A DNA stretch of 64,000 nucleotides, from NCBI RefSeq assembly GCF_018417535.1, contig NZ_CP070977.1, positions 1,364,001 through 1,428,000 of the forward strand, given 5' to 3'. Of this stretch, positions 19,012 to 28,584 are shown piece by piece; position 1 is the first letter of the stretch, and every line of letters starts with the position of its first letter. Source of the stretch: Burkholderia pyrrocinia. Its GTDB lineage: Bacteria; Pseudomonadota; Gammaproteobacteria; Burkholderiales; Burkholderiaceae. Below the pieces are notes generated by a model. It saw nothing but the letters and a program-made list of their open reading frames with translations. It was not told the origin of the DNA and did not search any database. The position numbers and the translations under genes were made by a program.

Positions 19012-20220
19012 TCAGCGGAGCTGATTCACGAGCAACCCCATGATCTGGCGAGCCGCCGACGACGTGTCGATCGTGCCCGCATCGTCGACGACCGCGACGC
19101 GCGTCTGGTCCGACGTGACCGCCTTCACGTTGACACGGTACTGCTTCGCCTGCTTTTCCTTCTTGCCGTGGAACAGCTGGCTCCAGAAGCCCTGCTCGGC
19201 CGAGCTCAGATCCTTCGGGTCGACGTAGCGCACGAAATACAGGCCCTTCGTGCGATCGCGATCGTCGACCGTGAAGTTCGCACGATCGAGCGCGAGACCG
19301 ACGTGCAGCCACGACCGGTCGTACGGCTCACCGAGCGTGACTTCGGACGGCACCGCCGCATCGGCCGCATCATTGCCTTGCGCCGACGTGCGCGAGACGT
19401 TCTGCGCGGCGATCGCGGCGGCAGCCTTCGACGATGCGTCGGCGTCGGCCTTCTTGTCCTTCGGCACCGCGTTGTCCTTGATGTTCGCGATCGGCGGCTC
19501 GCCGTTCTTCGCGCGCTGCTCGTTCTGCGCGAGCACGGCCATCAACCGCTTCAGGTATTCGGTCTCGAGCGCCGGATCGTTCGGCTTCGGCTCCCACTTG
19601 CTCGAATCGTTGTTCGAGCCGGTGATCGCCTCGCGCATCCCCTTCTGGCTGACGAACACATAAGTGCCGCCGTTCGGCGCCGAATCGAGACGCGTGCGGT
19701 ACTTGTTGCGCTCGGCCGTTACGTACGAATTGCCCATCGCCTTCGAGATCACACTGCGGATCAGGCCGTCGTTGATCTGCGGATGGGTTTCGTTCCAGTC
19801 GGTTTCCATCACGCCCTTGTCGCGCTGGTCGACGACGAGCAGGAAGCCCTGCTCCTGCCAGAAACGGCGCACCTGCGGCCAGATGTCGGCCGGCTGCTTG
19901 CCGTCGATCACGAGCCAGCTTTCGGTGCCGTCGCGCTGGATACGCATGCCGGCCACGGCTGGAGCGACGGTGTCCAGCGCAGGCGCCGCCTGCTGGACCT
20001 GCTGAAGTGCAGACAAGGAAGTCGCACCGCCCTGGGGCGGCAGCGAACGCTGATCGGCCGTCTCGTCGAGCATGTTGGGCGGCACTGCGAGCGACGCTTC
20101 CTTCGATTTCGAATCGCTCTTGTAGTCCACTTTCGTGGGCGACGACGTGCCACAACCGGCGACGAGCGCGCCGGTGGCGAGCACTGCAGCGAACCGCATG
20201 GTAAGACGAAGATCAGTCAT
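19012..20220 (-). CDS. bamC: Outer membrane protein assembly factor BamC (lipoprotein)
   Basis: 402 residues from ATG at 20220, chosen because it places a lipoprotein signal (MRFAAVLATGALVAGC) with the lipid-carrying Cys at residue 23. BamC is an outer-membrane lipoprotein of the BAM complex that inserts beta-barrel proteins. The two helix-grip domains are seen around AESWLVIDGKQPADIWPQVRRFWQEQGF and EPYDRSWLHVGLALDRANF. A spacer rich in Ala, Lys and Asp lies between them. The island boundary lies only 140 bp upstream, so the promoter sits between 20221 and the att site. Confidence 0.93.
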   Translation of the reverse strand: MTDLRLTMRFAAVLATGALVAGCGTSSPTKVDYKSDSKSKEASLAVPPNMLDETADQRSLPPQGGATSLSALQQVQQAAPALDTVAPAVAGMRIQRDGTESWLVIDGKQPADIWPQVRRFWQEQGFLLVVDQRDKGVMETDWNETHPQINDGLIRSVISKAMGNSYVTAERNKYRTRLDSAPNGGTYVFVSQKGMREAITGSNNDSSKWEPKPNDPALETEYLKRLMAVLAQNEQRAKNGEPPIANIKDNAVPKDKKADADASSKAAAAIAAQNVSRTSAQGNDAADAAVPSEVTLGEPYDRSWLHVGLALDRANFTVDDRDRTKGLYFVRYVDPKDLSSAEQGFWSQLFHGKKEKQAKQYRVNVKAVTSDQTRVAVVDDAGTIDTSSAARQIMGLLVNQLR

Positions 20221-20327
20221 GTTCGGGGAATCCTCTTCCGCTAAATCACGGCGCTTTCCGTGGATCAACCTTGCATTTTACCGGGGCCGCGCCGCGATGT
20301 GCAAAAAAGCGACCGGCAAGAAAAAAA

Positions 20328-20351
20328 CCGCGCCAGCCTAAGCCGACGCGG
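20328..20351 (-). terminator. Ancestral terminator of tRNA-Pro, now cut off from its gene
   Basis: A 10-bp stem with two G-T pairs (CCGCGCCAGC / GCCGACGCGG) and a CTAA loop, followed on the minus strand by seven T. It directly follows the duplicated 3' end of tRNA-Pro at 20360. Before island insertion it would have terminated the tRNA transcript. Confidence 0.75.
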
Positions 20352-20359
20352 GTTCTTGT

Positions 20360-20408
<49 letters not shown>

Positions 20409-20536
20409 CTTTTTTGTCGCTTCCACCGAGTTCCCTCGGCGTCCGATAAAATTACGCAATTCATTGATTATAATAGTTATTTATGCAAACACTTGCCCTA
20501 GCAATTCCATTACAATACGACCCATGCTTCCGGATC

Positions 20537-20567
20537 TGTGGGGGCAAATGTGGGGGCAATTTGCCCC
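20537..20567 (+). promoter_or_regulatory. Tandem 12-bp repeats, possible integrase arm sites
   Basis: TGTGGGGGCAAA (20537-20548) is followed directly by TGTGGGGGCAAT (20549-20560) and an inverted TTGCCCC. The block lies just before the integrase ribosome-binding site GGAGG. A third copy stands near the other island end at 44875. The position suggests arm-type integrase binding or autoregulation. Confidence 0.5.
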
Positions 20568-21678
20568 GGAGGTTGCAATGAGCACGCTCACCACGAGGGA
20601 ATTGCAAGGGCTAATCCCGGCTGATAACGGCCGTCGTCTGTCCGATGGCCACGGTGTCTTTGGTGTGGTCCGTGCCGGCGTGAAGGGCATATCGGTTCAA
20701 TTTTCATTGCGCTATCGAGCAAACGGCGGGGTTCGTGAGATCCGTCTCGGTACGTTTCCGAAGGCGAGCCTGCGCCAAATCAGAGATGCCCGCGACCGTG
20801 CGCGTGCACACATTAGTTCCGGGGAAGACCCGCTGGAACAGAGACGCATCGATAGGCTGAGGAAGCTAGTCGACACGAGTGCAGAAGTCCGCACCCTCGA
20901 GGACAAGCTCGCACGTAAGACGTTCAAACAGCGATTCAACGAGTGGGCCGACTCCGCCCTGCAGAAGCGGACAGACAACGGACAAGAAGTCCGTCGAGCA
21001 TTCAAAAAGGATGTCCTTCCAGTAATCGGTGACATCGCGATGGAAGACGTACGCCGCTCTGACATCATGTCCACGCTGGACGCGATTGTCGCGCGAGGCG
21101 CGAACCGGCTCGCCAACCGGACTCTCACAGATCTCAAACAATTCATCAAATGGTGTCAGGCGCGGGAGTACGTTTCCGCCAATCATCTGATGATGGTCTC
21201 AAAGAAGGATGTCGGCGGGACAGACACCGAACGAGAACGAGAACGAACCCTTTCCGATCACGAGATCGGCGCCTTTCCCAAAGCACTGGAGTCCGCGAAC
21301 TTGCCGGAGATGACAAAGCACGTATTGATGCTGATCTTGGCGACCAACGCACGCGTGGGCGAGGTCATTAAGGCACGCAAGCGCGACATCAATCTTGAAC
21401 TTCGGACGTGGCGCGTCCCGGTTGAAAACGCGAAGAACGGGGATGCACACATTATATTTCTGTCTGACTACGCCACAACGCACATGAGCGCACTGCTCCA
21501 GCTGTCCAACAGTAAGGAATGGCTGCTACCCGCCCGCCGGCACAAGGACAAACCGGAAACGCACATTGACCTTAAAAGTATCACTGGAGCAGCCCCCTGA
21601 AACGCCGGACACAGTCACCCACTTACAATAACGGGTAGGCATAAGACTGTGTTTTTGACTAACACCAGGCAGGAAGTG

Positions 21679-22044
21679 ATGGAAGTGTTGACGGGCCCGG
21701 AGCGCCGGCGGCGCTGGACGGCGGAGCAGAAGCTGGCGATGGTTCGCGAGAGTTTGGAGCCGGGGAAATCGGTTTCGATGGTCGCGCGCCAGCACGGCGT
21801 GAATCCGAACCAACTGTTCCACTGGCGCAAGTTGTACCAGGATGGGAGCCTGTCAGCGGTCAAGGCTGGCGAGGAAGTAGTTCCGGCCTCGGAACTGGCC
21901 GACGCGCTCAAGCAGATTCGTGAGCTGCAACGGATGCTCGGCAAGAAGACCATGGAGAACGAGATTCTCCGCGAAGCAGTCGAGTACGGCCGGGCAAAAA
22001 AATGGATAGCGCACTCGCCCTCGCTGCCGGAGGACGACCAGTGA
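21679..22044 (+). CDS. IS2-group OrfA (transposase DNA-binding part)
   Basis: 121 residues from ATG at 21679, with AGGAAG upstream. It is a helix-turn-helix protein with [39 protein letters not shown] and a leucine-zipper-like [21 protein letters not shown]. The final residues [18 protein letters not shown] are the hallmark end of IS2 OrfA. The A7 run at 21996-22002 allows a -1 shift into orfB to make the fused transposase. Confidence 0.93.
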   Translation: MEVLTGPERRRRWTAEQKLAMVRESLEPGKSVSMVARQHGVNPNQLFHWRKLYQDGSLSAVKAGEEVVPASELADALKQIRELQRMLGKKTMENEILREAVEYGRAKKWIAHSPSLPEDDQ

Positions 22045-22889
22045 AACTGGTTTGTGAAGTTCTCGGCGTGTCGCGCTCGAACGTATCGGCACGACTGTCG
22101 CGTCCGGCGACGTGGCGCGATGGCCGTCAATCGAGGCAGACTGACGACGCGGTCGCGGTCGAGGAAATCCGCCGGGTCATCGGCGATTTGCCCAGCTATG
22201 GCTATCGCCGGGTTTGGGGCATATTGCGCAACGAGCGCGTCGCGGTTGGGCTGGTGCCGTTCAATGCCAAGCGCATCTATCGCGTCATGCGCACACATGG
22301 GTTGCTGATGCAGCGTCGACCGATTCCGCCTCGCCCCCAACGTCGACACGACGGCAAGGTGGCCGTAGCGCGCAGCAATCAGCGATGGTGCTCCGATGGA
22401 TTCGAGTTTCGCTGTGACAACGGCGAGCCGCTGCGCGTGACGTTTGCGCTGGACTGCTGCGACCGCGAGGCGATGAGCTGGGCGGCCACGACGGCAGGCC
22501 ACAGCGGTGACATCGTGCGCGACGTGATGCTGGCTGCAGTGGAAAATCGGTTTGGCAACGAACTGCATACCCCGTCCGAAATCGAGTGGCTGAGCGACAA
22601 CGGTTCGGGCTACACGGCCGACGACACGCGTCGGTTCGCAGCGGCCATCGGCCTGAAGCCATTGACCACGCCGGTGTGCAGCCCACAAAGTAACGGGATG
22701 GCCGAGAGCTTCGTGAAGACGATGAAACGCGACTACGTCGCCTTCATGCCGAAGCCGGACGCAGCGACTGCTGCACGCAACTTGGCCATCGCGTTCGAGC
22801 ATTACAACGAGAAACATCCCCATAGCGCGCTGAAATACCACTCGCCTCGCGAGTTCCGGCGCTCGATGGATTCAGCAACCTTAGTGTGA
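22002..22889 (+). CDS. IS2-group OrfB (DDE transposase catalytic part)
   Basis: 295 residues. It overlaps orfA by 43 bases in the -1 frame, beginning at the last A of the slippery A7. The DDE core has the first Asp in [11 protein letters not shown], the second in WLSDNGSGY, and the Glu in [15 protein letters not shown]. The start codon drawn here is formal, because the natural product is the OrfAB frameshift fusion. No disruption is seen. Confidence 0.93.
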   Translation: MDSALALAAGGRPVKLVCEVLGVSRSNVSARLSRPATWRDGRQSRQTDDAVAVEEIRRVIGDLPSYGYRRVWGILRNERVAVGLVPFNAKRIYRVMRTHGLLMQRRPIPPRPQRRHDGKVAVARSNQRWCSDGFEFRCDNGEPLRVTFALDCCDREAMSWAATTAGHSGDIVRDVMLAAVENRFGNELHTPSEIEWLSDNGSGYTADDTRRFAAAIGLKPLTTPVCSPQSNGMAESFVKTMKRDYVAFMPKPDAATAARNLAIAFEHYNEKHPHSALKYHSPREFRRSMDSATLV

Positions 22890-23552
22890 CGCGGTGTCCG
22901 GTATTACAGGGGCAACTCCAATCACCAAGCAGGTCGCCGACCGTCAGTTAGTCTTCTACGAGCGTGGCGCACATACGAACCGAACCGCTAAAACGAACTC
23001 CCTCGTTCTCGGCGACGAGAAATGGACTCCGCACGACCTACGCCGAACAGCCGCCACCTTGATGCAGTCGATGGGAGTATTGCCCACCGTGATCGACAAG
23101 TGTATGAACCACCGCGAGCAGAACCGCATGAAACGCATCTATCAGTGGTATCCATATACGGTCGAGAAGCGCGCCGCATGGCGCCTGCTGGGGGCACGAC
23201 TGGAACAACTGACGGGTCTGGATCGATCTGCTGAGCGAGTTGAGCATAACGGGGGCACGGAAATGAGGGAACACGCCATGCAGGCTGCCGCGATCGACGT
23301 CTCGACATCAGAGCCGGGGGGATAGTGACCCTGGCCCACTAAACATGCAAACCCGGACGCGGCTCCTCGATCGGCCGACCTACGAACCGTCGGAACAGAA
23401 GGGTGTACGAGGTCTGCTGGTTGCGCTGGAAGGCAAACCGCCTGCCGGCCCCAAAGCCTCGCCGGCGGAACGCACTGCCCTGTCGAGCCTGCACAGATGC
23501 GCTTACCTCGCGCAAGAATCCCACCCAATGCCCGCCTCACTCACGGAAGCGT

Positions 23553-24329
23553 CTATAGCCGAAAGAGCCTCCTGATCTCGGTCTCGGCTTCCTGCCCCAT
23601 TGCGCCCAGCTCGTAATACCTCGTGTTAGCAACGATCTTCTTCGCACGCTTGATTTCGTCATTAACCCATTTCGGGTGTGACGAACTTGTGCTCAGACTG
23701 TCAATGACGGCAAAGAAGTAATCCTTTAGGCCAGCTCTCCACCAGAAACCCTGCTGACACCCCCATTTCTCCATAGCAAACGATTGGAAAGTATACCCAT
23801 TAGTGGCATTTCAATACTTGAACAATCGGATTGTAGGCTTGATCAACGAACAATGACGCTTGTTCCGAGTCTCAAGAGTCCGATTGAAGTCGTTGGGATA
23901 GGTACTCTGCCAGTGACCGGGCCCATGCGGGATACGCAGTCGGCCGAGCCAGCTCAGTGTCGCAGGCACCAGATCGAACTTGATATGGTTGAGCTCGAGA
24001 ACAATCGTAGGAGAAGACTGGAAAATTTCAGAGGCACGGTAATTTTCTTCGACGAAAATTTTCAGACGGCTCAGATAAGTCTGCGGAAGAAATCCGCCAT
24101 CACCGAAGACAACCATGTAGTTAATGTCTGATTTTCTATCCATCGACCGCGGCAAGATTGTCCCTCGCGTCGAAGAGCCGAAGCAAAAATATTGCTTGAT
24201 TACATCGCCCTCAAAATGAGTGGCCAGCCTGGATTTCAGAGCAGAAATAGAGGTAGAAATTGACGACTGCTCTCTCGGCGAAAGCACGGCCTTGCTGGCG
24301 GTGTCATTCAAAAAGCTCAGCACTGACAT
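23553..24329 (-). pseudogene. CD-NTase-like (SMODS) nucleotidyltransferase with in-frame TGA
   Basis: A 258-residue frame from ATG at 24329, interrupted by TGA at codon 173 (23811-23813). The same frame continues past the stop to 23553 with protein-like sequence, so a Trp TGG to TGA change is the simplest reading (KY-stop-NATNGYTF). The N-terminus has the nucleotidyltransferase motif FGSSTRGT (residues 50-57). The metal-binding pair, normally Asp-x-Asp, reads DIN at 68-70. A third Asp is in IKFDLVPA. Relatives make cyclic oligonucleotide signals in anti-phage systems. Codon use is AT-rich, unlike the flanks. Confidence 0.8.
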
Positions 24330-24359
24330 CTGACAAACCTCGATATGAAGACCATCCAC

Positions 24360-24714
24360 CGATGCGTGGTCGATTCCTTAACTGCTTGGCGCCGCCTCAC
24401 CGGCGGAAGTGCTCGATACATCAGCTGCTCTGTTCGTCGCCCAGAGATAGCGCTTTTTAAACCCTCTAGCTACGGAACTTCATGCGCTAGGAAGGCGCAA
24501 TCTTGCCTCTCGGGTCGCGAGCATTACCCGCACCACTGGAGGCGACGTCGCTCTCGAGTGAAGCCTGCTCGGAGATGACCCATCCCGCCAACGGAAGTAT
24601 TGAAATGCACGTATCTGACGCACGTTGCACATCTTCGCTCTGGTGCTGCGTCCGGTGTCACTTCGATCATTGCACGGTTCGTCCTTCTTATACACGGCGA
24701 TGCACCTAGAAACA
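24360..24714. other. Gap within the damaged defence-like module
   Basis: About 355 bp with no recognisable gene on either strand. Composition is mixed. It separates two same-strand genes that would usually be adjacent, so a deletion or remnant may be present, but nothing specific can be named. Confidence 0.4.
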
Positions 24715-25478
24715 TTAGATATTCAGAGTCCGCCGCCTCTCATCCCATTCATTCGTCAAATCATTGTTCTTCTTTTTGAATATTCGACTAGAAAGAGTAA
24801 TCGCCGCAACAGCCTTGGTCGACTCGTACACGTTGAATTGCTCCACCGCGAACGCATTGAAGATTACCCCCTCAGACTTATTCAAAAATAGAGAATAAAG
24901 CCGCTCATAGACCGATTCGCATCGAGATCCAAAATACTCAAGCCGAATACAACGAATGACAATCTGCTCACCCAAGATTGTGAGCCGCTGCAATCGCCGA
25001 AAAAGCCAGATCTTCCTCACGGAGCTTATAATAAAAATTATAATTGCCAGCAAAGCCTGGATCGGCGTCCACAGACACATCTCCTTAGCAATTTCCATAC
25101 TAAAGAAGCAATTCTCAAGCGTGGTTGCCGCCAACCTACCATGCCCATTAGGAAGAGGATTATTGCAGTACCCCTTGGTTATATGCTGGGCCAGCGGCAC
25201 CCCGAAGCTATTCGAAAGCTGATCTGCTGCTCGCGCCTGTGTCGCCCGGGGAACAAATAAAGCCTTGCAACCACACCAATTGCAAAACTGACAAATGCCA
25301 GAACTACCAGTGCCATCCGAAGAAAATTGTATAGCTTCACACTGCTCTCTCGACTTACCGTGACGAGAAAAACCGAAATTCCGGTCGCCACAATAAATAT
25401 CGCCCCCCAAAACTCCGCTCGCTCCAGAGGACTATAATATCGCTCCCGAATGGGATCATACCTATTTACGTTAGTCAT
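24715..25478 (-). pseudogene. Frameshifted membrane protein, putative effector partner of the nucleotidyltransferase
   Basis: Two overlapping frames join into one protein of about 255 residues if one base is restored near 25230. The first frame starts at ATG 25478 and carries two membrane segments (FWGAIFIVATGISVFLVTV and FLRMALVVLAFVSFAIGVVARLYLF). It then runs into RHRREQQ. The second frame continues with LSNSFGVPL, GYCNN, a third membrane segment (WTPIQALLAIIIFIISSV) and an amphipathic C-terminus. Multi-membrane-segment partners of SMODS nucleotidyltransferases are proposed pore-forming effectors; the link here rests on gene neighbourhood. AT-rich codon use matches the neighbour. Confidence 0.65.
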
Positions 25479-25543
25479 ACGATGGAAATTGATTTCCAAA
25501 AATACTACGCCATTGATTTATTGTTTGCTCGTAAGCCCCCAAC

Positions 25544-25663
25544 ATGCCCATAAACCAAGCGGCCCGTCGCGTGGAGCGTGCAGCGGACATCGCGGCCGCC
25601 GTCGAGTGCGGGATCTCATCGGGACAGCCGAGCCTGATCGAGATTCCGGTCAGCGTGACGTAG
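25544..25663 (+). pseudogene. C-terminal stub of a thiamine-diphosphate-dependent enzyme
   Basis: A 39-codon frame ending at TAG 25661. Its segment RVERAADIAAAVECGISSG continues into QPSLIEIPVSVT. This matches the end of acetolactate synthase/benzoylformate decarboxylase-type enzymes, where a helix is followed by a conserved LIEVPV strand. The frame is closed by a stop 12 bp upstream, and no other part of such a gene is present, so it is a truncation at a recombination junction. GC-rich composition begins here. Confidence 0.6.
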
Positions 25664-25870
25664 CCGGTACGCATGGTCCGGATTCGAATGGTCTTGTCGG
25701 GATCACGCCGCGAACGCCGCCGGAGAAAGAAGATCGGGGAGCGGCGCTACGTTTCGGCAACGCTCTCCCGAACGGTACGCCAGCCATTCGGTGTCGCCTC
25801 CTTCGGCCGCCCCGAGCAATTCCCGCCTGTGCCCGCAGCCGGACCGACGGTTGCCGCGTCAAAGGTGCGC

Positions 25871-27577
25871 TCAGCCCTCCGACGCGTCGGCACTTGCGAG
25901 CGCCCGCGTGCGGCGATCGCGGGCGCCGATTCGATCCGCAGCCATTTCGGCGAGCATCAGCGTGGGCAGATTCGTGTTCGCGCTTGGAATGAGCGGCATC
26001 ACCGACGCATCGACCACAAAGAGGTTCCGGGCGCCGCGTACACGGAAGTCGTCATCGACCACGGCCATCGGATCGTCTGCGCTACCCATCGCACAGGTGC
26101 CGACCGGGTGCCCCATCGGGCTGATCGACGACAGGATGTCGTCGTCGGCAATCTCGCGACCGCCGCCACGGTACGCGACGGGTGGGCCGCTTCGAAACGC
26201 GCGGCCGAATATCGCACGACGCACCAAACCCGGGGCGTTGGCCGCCGCCTCGGCCGCTATCGCCAGCACTTTCCCGGTCAACCCGGTGCGGTTGAATTGC
26301 GTCACGGCAAGCGCGCCGGGCAACAGAAAAGCCTCGTGATACTGAGCCGCGACACCCGGTTCGCGCAACAACCGCTCGGTGAGCCGCGCCGCCTTGATCA
26401 TCCGCGGAGGATCGGCCGGGTCCGACATGAACCGGAAGTTGACGACCGGATGCACGTGCGGATCGGCACTGCCGAGTGTCACCGAGCCGCGCGACTTCGG
26501 CGCATACAGCGCGCTTCCGACCAATGCGAAATCGGGCCCGAAAGATGCGCCGCTGACGCGACCGATCACGAATGAAAACAGGTCGCTCCCCGGACAGCCC
26601 GGCGCCGCCGACGACGCGCGCAGCCCCGCCACGGCGAACCGTCTGAGGTCCGCCGCGATGCGCTTGCCGCGAGGAAGCGTGAGCGCAAAGAACATGTACG
26701 GATGATTTTGCAGGTTCCGGCCCACGCCCGGTCGATCGACCACGACCCGGATGCCCAGCGACGACAATGCCGCGGCCGGGCCGATTCCCGACCGCAGCAA
26801 CAGGGCGGGGGAAAAGATGCCGCCTGCCGACACGACGACGTTGCGCGCACTCAATTGCACGATCGTGCCGTCCCGCACGGCCTCGGCGCCCTGCACGACA
26901 TTGCCTGTCATCCGCAATCGGGTGACCTGCGTGTCCGGCAGGATCTCGAGATTCGCGCGCGCCCTGACTTCCTGCGTCAGATAGCAGCCCGTGCTGGTCA
27001 CGCGCGTGTCCGAATCGATCGCGAGCGGCATCGGGAAGAACCCGTCACCGGGCGTGTCGTTGATGTCCGGCACGATCGGGAATCCGAAGCGCTGCGCGGC
27101 CTGCTCCATCGCGCGCACGAAGGTCGGCCATTGCGCCTTCGGCATCCTCGCGATGGCGTGCGCACCACGCGCATCACCCGGACGATCGCGATCGTCCTCG
27201 ACCTTGCGAAAATACGGCAGCACCGCATCCCATGAAAAACGACCGGCTCCGGCCTCGGCCCACCGTCCGTAGTCCGACGGCATGCCACGAAGCGCGAACA
27301 TGCCGTTGATGCTCGAGCCGCCTCCCATCACCTTTGCCTGCGGATAGGGCGCCGGCTGGCCGCCGTCCGTCGCTGTCGCGGTCAGGCCGCGCCAGAAGTA
27401 ATTCGCGTTAAGGGTTGCGGCCGGAAATGCGTCCTGGATATCCGCCGGCTCGCTGCCGGGCGGGATATCCGCGCCCGCCTCGACGAGCAGCACGCGACAA
27501 TCCGGGTTGGCGGAAAGACGCGCTGCCATCACCGCGCCGGCGGTGCCGCCACCTACGATCAAGAAATCGAACTCCAT
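25871..27577 (-). CDS. GMC-family FAD-dependent oxidoreductase
   Basis: 568 residues from ATG at 27577 (AGGAG just upstream; ATG 27592 is an alternative). The N-terminal FAD-binding Rossmann motif is FLIVGGGTAGAVMAARL, followed by LLVEAG. GMC signature 1 is near VMGGGSSINGMFALRG. The C-terminal block SPMGHPVGTCAMG supplies the catalytic histidine and LFVVDASVMPLIPSANTNLPTLMLAE closes the FAD site. Such enzymes oxidise alcohols. Its promoter carries the same sequence block as the catabolic operon at 34.5 kb, so it probably performs a side-chain oxidation in that pathway. It lacks a signal peptide and is cytoplasmic. Confidence 0.92.
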   Translation of the reverse strand: MEFDFLIVGGGTAGAVMAARLSANPDCRVLLVEAGADIPPGSEPADIQDAFPAATLNANYFWRGLTATATDGGQPAPYPQAKVMGGGSSINGMFALRGMPSDYGRWAEAGAGRFSWDAVLPYFRKVEDDRDRPGDARGAHAIARMPKAQWPTFVRAMEQAAQRFGFPIVPDINDTPGDGFFPMPLAIDSDTRVTSTGCYLTQEVRARANLEILPDTQVTRLRMTGNVVQGAEAVRDGTIVQLSARNVVVSAGGIFSPALLLRSGIGPAAALSSLGIRVVVDRPGVGRNLQNHPYMFFALTLPRGKRIAADLRRFAVAGLRASSAAPGCPGSDLFSFVIGRVSGASFGPDFALVGSALYAPKSRGSVTLGSADPHVHPVVNFRFMSDPADPPRMIKAARLTERLLREPGVAAQYHEAFLLPGALAVTQFNRTGLTGKVLAIAAEAAANAPGLVRRAIFGRAFRSGPPVAYRGGGREIADDDILSSISPMGHPVGTCAMGSADDPMAVVDDDFRVRGARNLFVVDASVMPLIPSANTNLPTLMLAEMAADRIGARDRRTRALASADASEG

Positions 27578-27643
27578 GGTCTCCTCATGCATGTGCGGTG
27601 AGTCGCGGCGCGGAGCGCACCGCCTCGAAACGCAACCTCACAC

Positions 27644-27709
27644 GTGCAATCAGGGTAACGACCGGGGTTCCCGGCACCAATCGCAGACTCGTCCAGAATG
27701 GACATCTCG
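27644..27709 (-). promoter_or_regulatory. Promoter of the GMC gene with shared operator block
   Basis: CACCAATCGC (27675-27684), five variable bases, then CGTCCAGAATGGA (27690-27702) match 34566-34593 exactly in the fixed parts. On the minus strand this gives an inverted TCCA-TTC-TGGA just upstream of a -35 TTGGTG, a 17-bp spacer and TACCCT as -10. The position fits an activator site. Confidence 0.65.
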
Positions 27710-27757
27710 GGCATGAAACACGTCGTGCCGGTGCCACGCACGCGCCCCCAACGCAAA

Positions 27758-27782
27758 ACGGCCTGGCACAAGGCCAGGCCGT
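27758..27782 (-). terminator. Terminator after the tetR gene
   Basis: A perfect 10-bp stem ACGGCCTGGC / GCCAGGCCGT with an ACAAG loop; on the minus strand it runs into TTTT. It separates the TetR gene from the GMC promoter. Confidence 0.85.
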
Positions 27783-27830
27783 CATGATTCGAGTCCTGCC
27801 GGGTTGCGCTGCGGCAGCCCGTTGTTGTTC

Positions 27831-28478
27831 TTACTGAATCTTGTACAACTCGAACGGATCGATACGCTTCATGCTATCGAGCACGTTGTCGACGATCCCG
27901 ACGATGCGATTCGCGTCGGCCCCAAAGCCGAACAATGCCGCACGCAGCACCGAGCGTATCCGTTCCTCCACGCTCAGGCGATCCCTCGACAACTTGTCCT
28001 CGACAACGGCGGCCATCGCGCCCTTCAGCACGAGCGTCGCCGCATAGAAGTCGCTCTCGGTCCAGTCCGGCAGCAGCTCGCCGAGCCAACTGCGATGCCG
28101 CAGGGTGGACGACGCAACGATCTCCGCCGAGATCTTCTTCGATGCATACGCAATGTCCAGCAATTCCGCCACGCGCCTATCCATTGAGGCGGCCACGATC
28201 AACATCGCCCACTTCAGGCTGAGTCGCAGATAAGGATCCCGGGCATCGGAAAATTCGCGATCGGTGAGGTGCTGAATCTCGTCGAATGCTTCCGTGACGA
28301 GGGCAAGGAAGATGCCTTCCTTGTCGGCGAAGTGATGGTAAATGCTGCCGTGAGAAACACCGGCGGCCGTTGAAATCTGTCGCAACGTGGTCTGGTCGTA
28401 TCCGGTTTCGAAAAACAGGCGCTTCGCCGTATCGATCACCTGTCGCCGGACCCGCTCGCTTTGATCTGACCGATTCAT
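27831..28478 (-). CDS. TetR-family transcriptional regulator
   Basis: 215 residues. The N-terminal helix-turn-helix (RRQVIDTAKRLFFETGYDQTTLRQISTAAGVSHGSIYHHFADKEGIFLAL) is classic TetR, residues 11-60. The rest is an all-helical ligand-binding region with no nameable subfamily. It is divergent from the Tat-exported protein gene, and the 106-bp space between them contains two overlapping TAGAT-N4-ATCTA palindromes that are likely its operator. Confidence 0.93.
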   Translation of the reverse strand: MNRSDQSERVRRQVIDTAKRLFFETGYDQTTLRQISTAAGVSHGSIYHHFADKEGIFLALVTEAFDEIQHLTDREFSDARDPYLRLSLKWAMLIVAASMDRRVAELLDIAYASKKISAEIVASSTLRHRSWLGELLPDWTESDFYAATLVLKGAMAAVVEDKLSRDRLSVEERIRSVLRAALFGFGADANRIVGIVDNVLDSMKRIDPFELYKIQ

Positions 28479-28526
28479 CTCTAATGGCTAACCCTGAATT
28501 GACCACGTTGGGGCCGCATCTTATAT

Positions 28527-28552
28527 TAGATCATGATCTAGATTTTGATCTA
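28527..28552. promoter_or_regulatory. Overlapping palindromic operator, probable TetR site
   Basis: TAGATCATGATCTA (28527-28540) is a perfect 14-bp palindrome. TAGATTTTGATCTA (28539-28552) is a second near-palindrome overlapping it by two bases. Both sit between divergent genes and 33 bp before the plus-strand start. Confidence 0.7.
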
Positions 28553-28584
28553 AATCCTCAACCGACCCGCTGCTGGAGCCAGAC

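Larger units (their letters stand above)
21585..22920 (+). mobile_element. IS3-family insertion sequence (IS2 group)
   Basis: 1336 bp. Imperfect terminal inverted repeats begin TGGAGCAGCCCC on the left and TGGAGTTGCCCC on the right (complement), both running to CCGGACAC. The target site ATCAC is duplicated at 21580-21584 and 22921-22925. It carries overlapping orfA and orfB joined by a slippery A7 run, as in IS2. Intact ends and duplications suggest a recent insertion. Confidence 0.93.
20578..23325 (+). pseudogene. Tyrosine-recombinase integrase, split by an IS3-family element
   Basis: A P4-type integrase of 468 residues when the insertion and one 5-bp duplication are removed; the two halves rejoin in frame as IDLKSI-TKQVADRQ. 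The start at 20578 has GGAGG five bases upstream. The N-terminal DNA-binding domain is of DUF4102 type. Catalytic residues are seen in the left half (TNARVGEV, first Arg) and right half (HDLRRTAATLM for His-x-x-Arg; MNHREQNRMKRIYQWY for the second His and the Tyr). The left fragment now stops within the IS at 21598-21600, so no active enzyme is expected. Confidence 0.93.

Noticed and set aside
23339..23575. Small open frames on both strands between the integrase end and the nucleotidyltransferase
   Set aside because: No ribosome-binding site, no motif, and the two frames overlap; nothing favours either.
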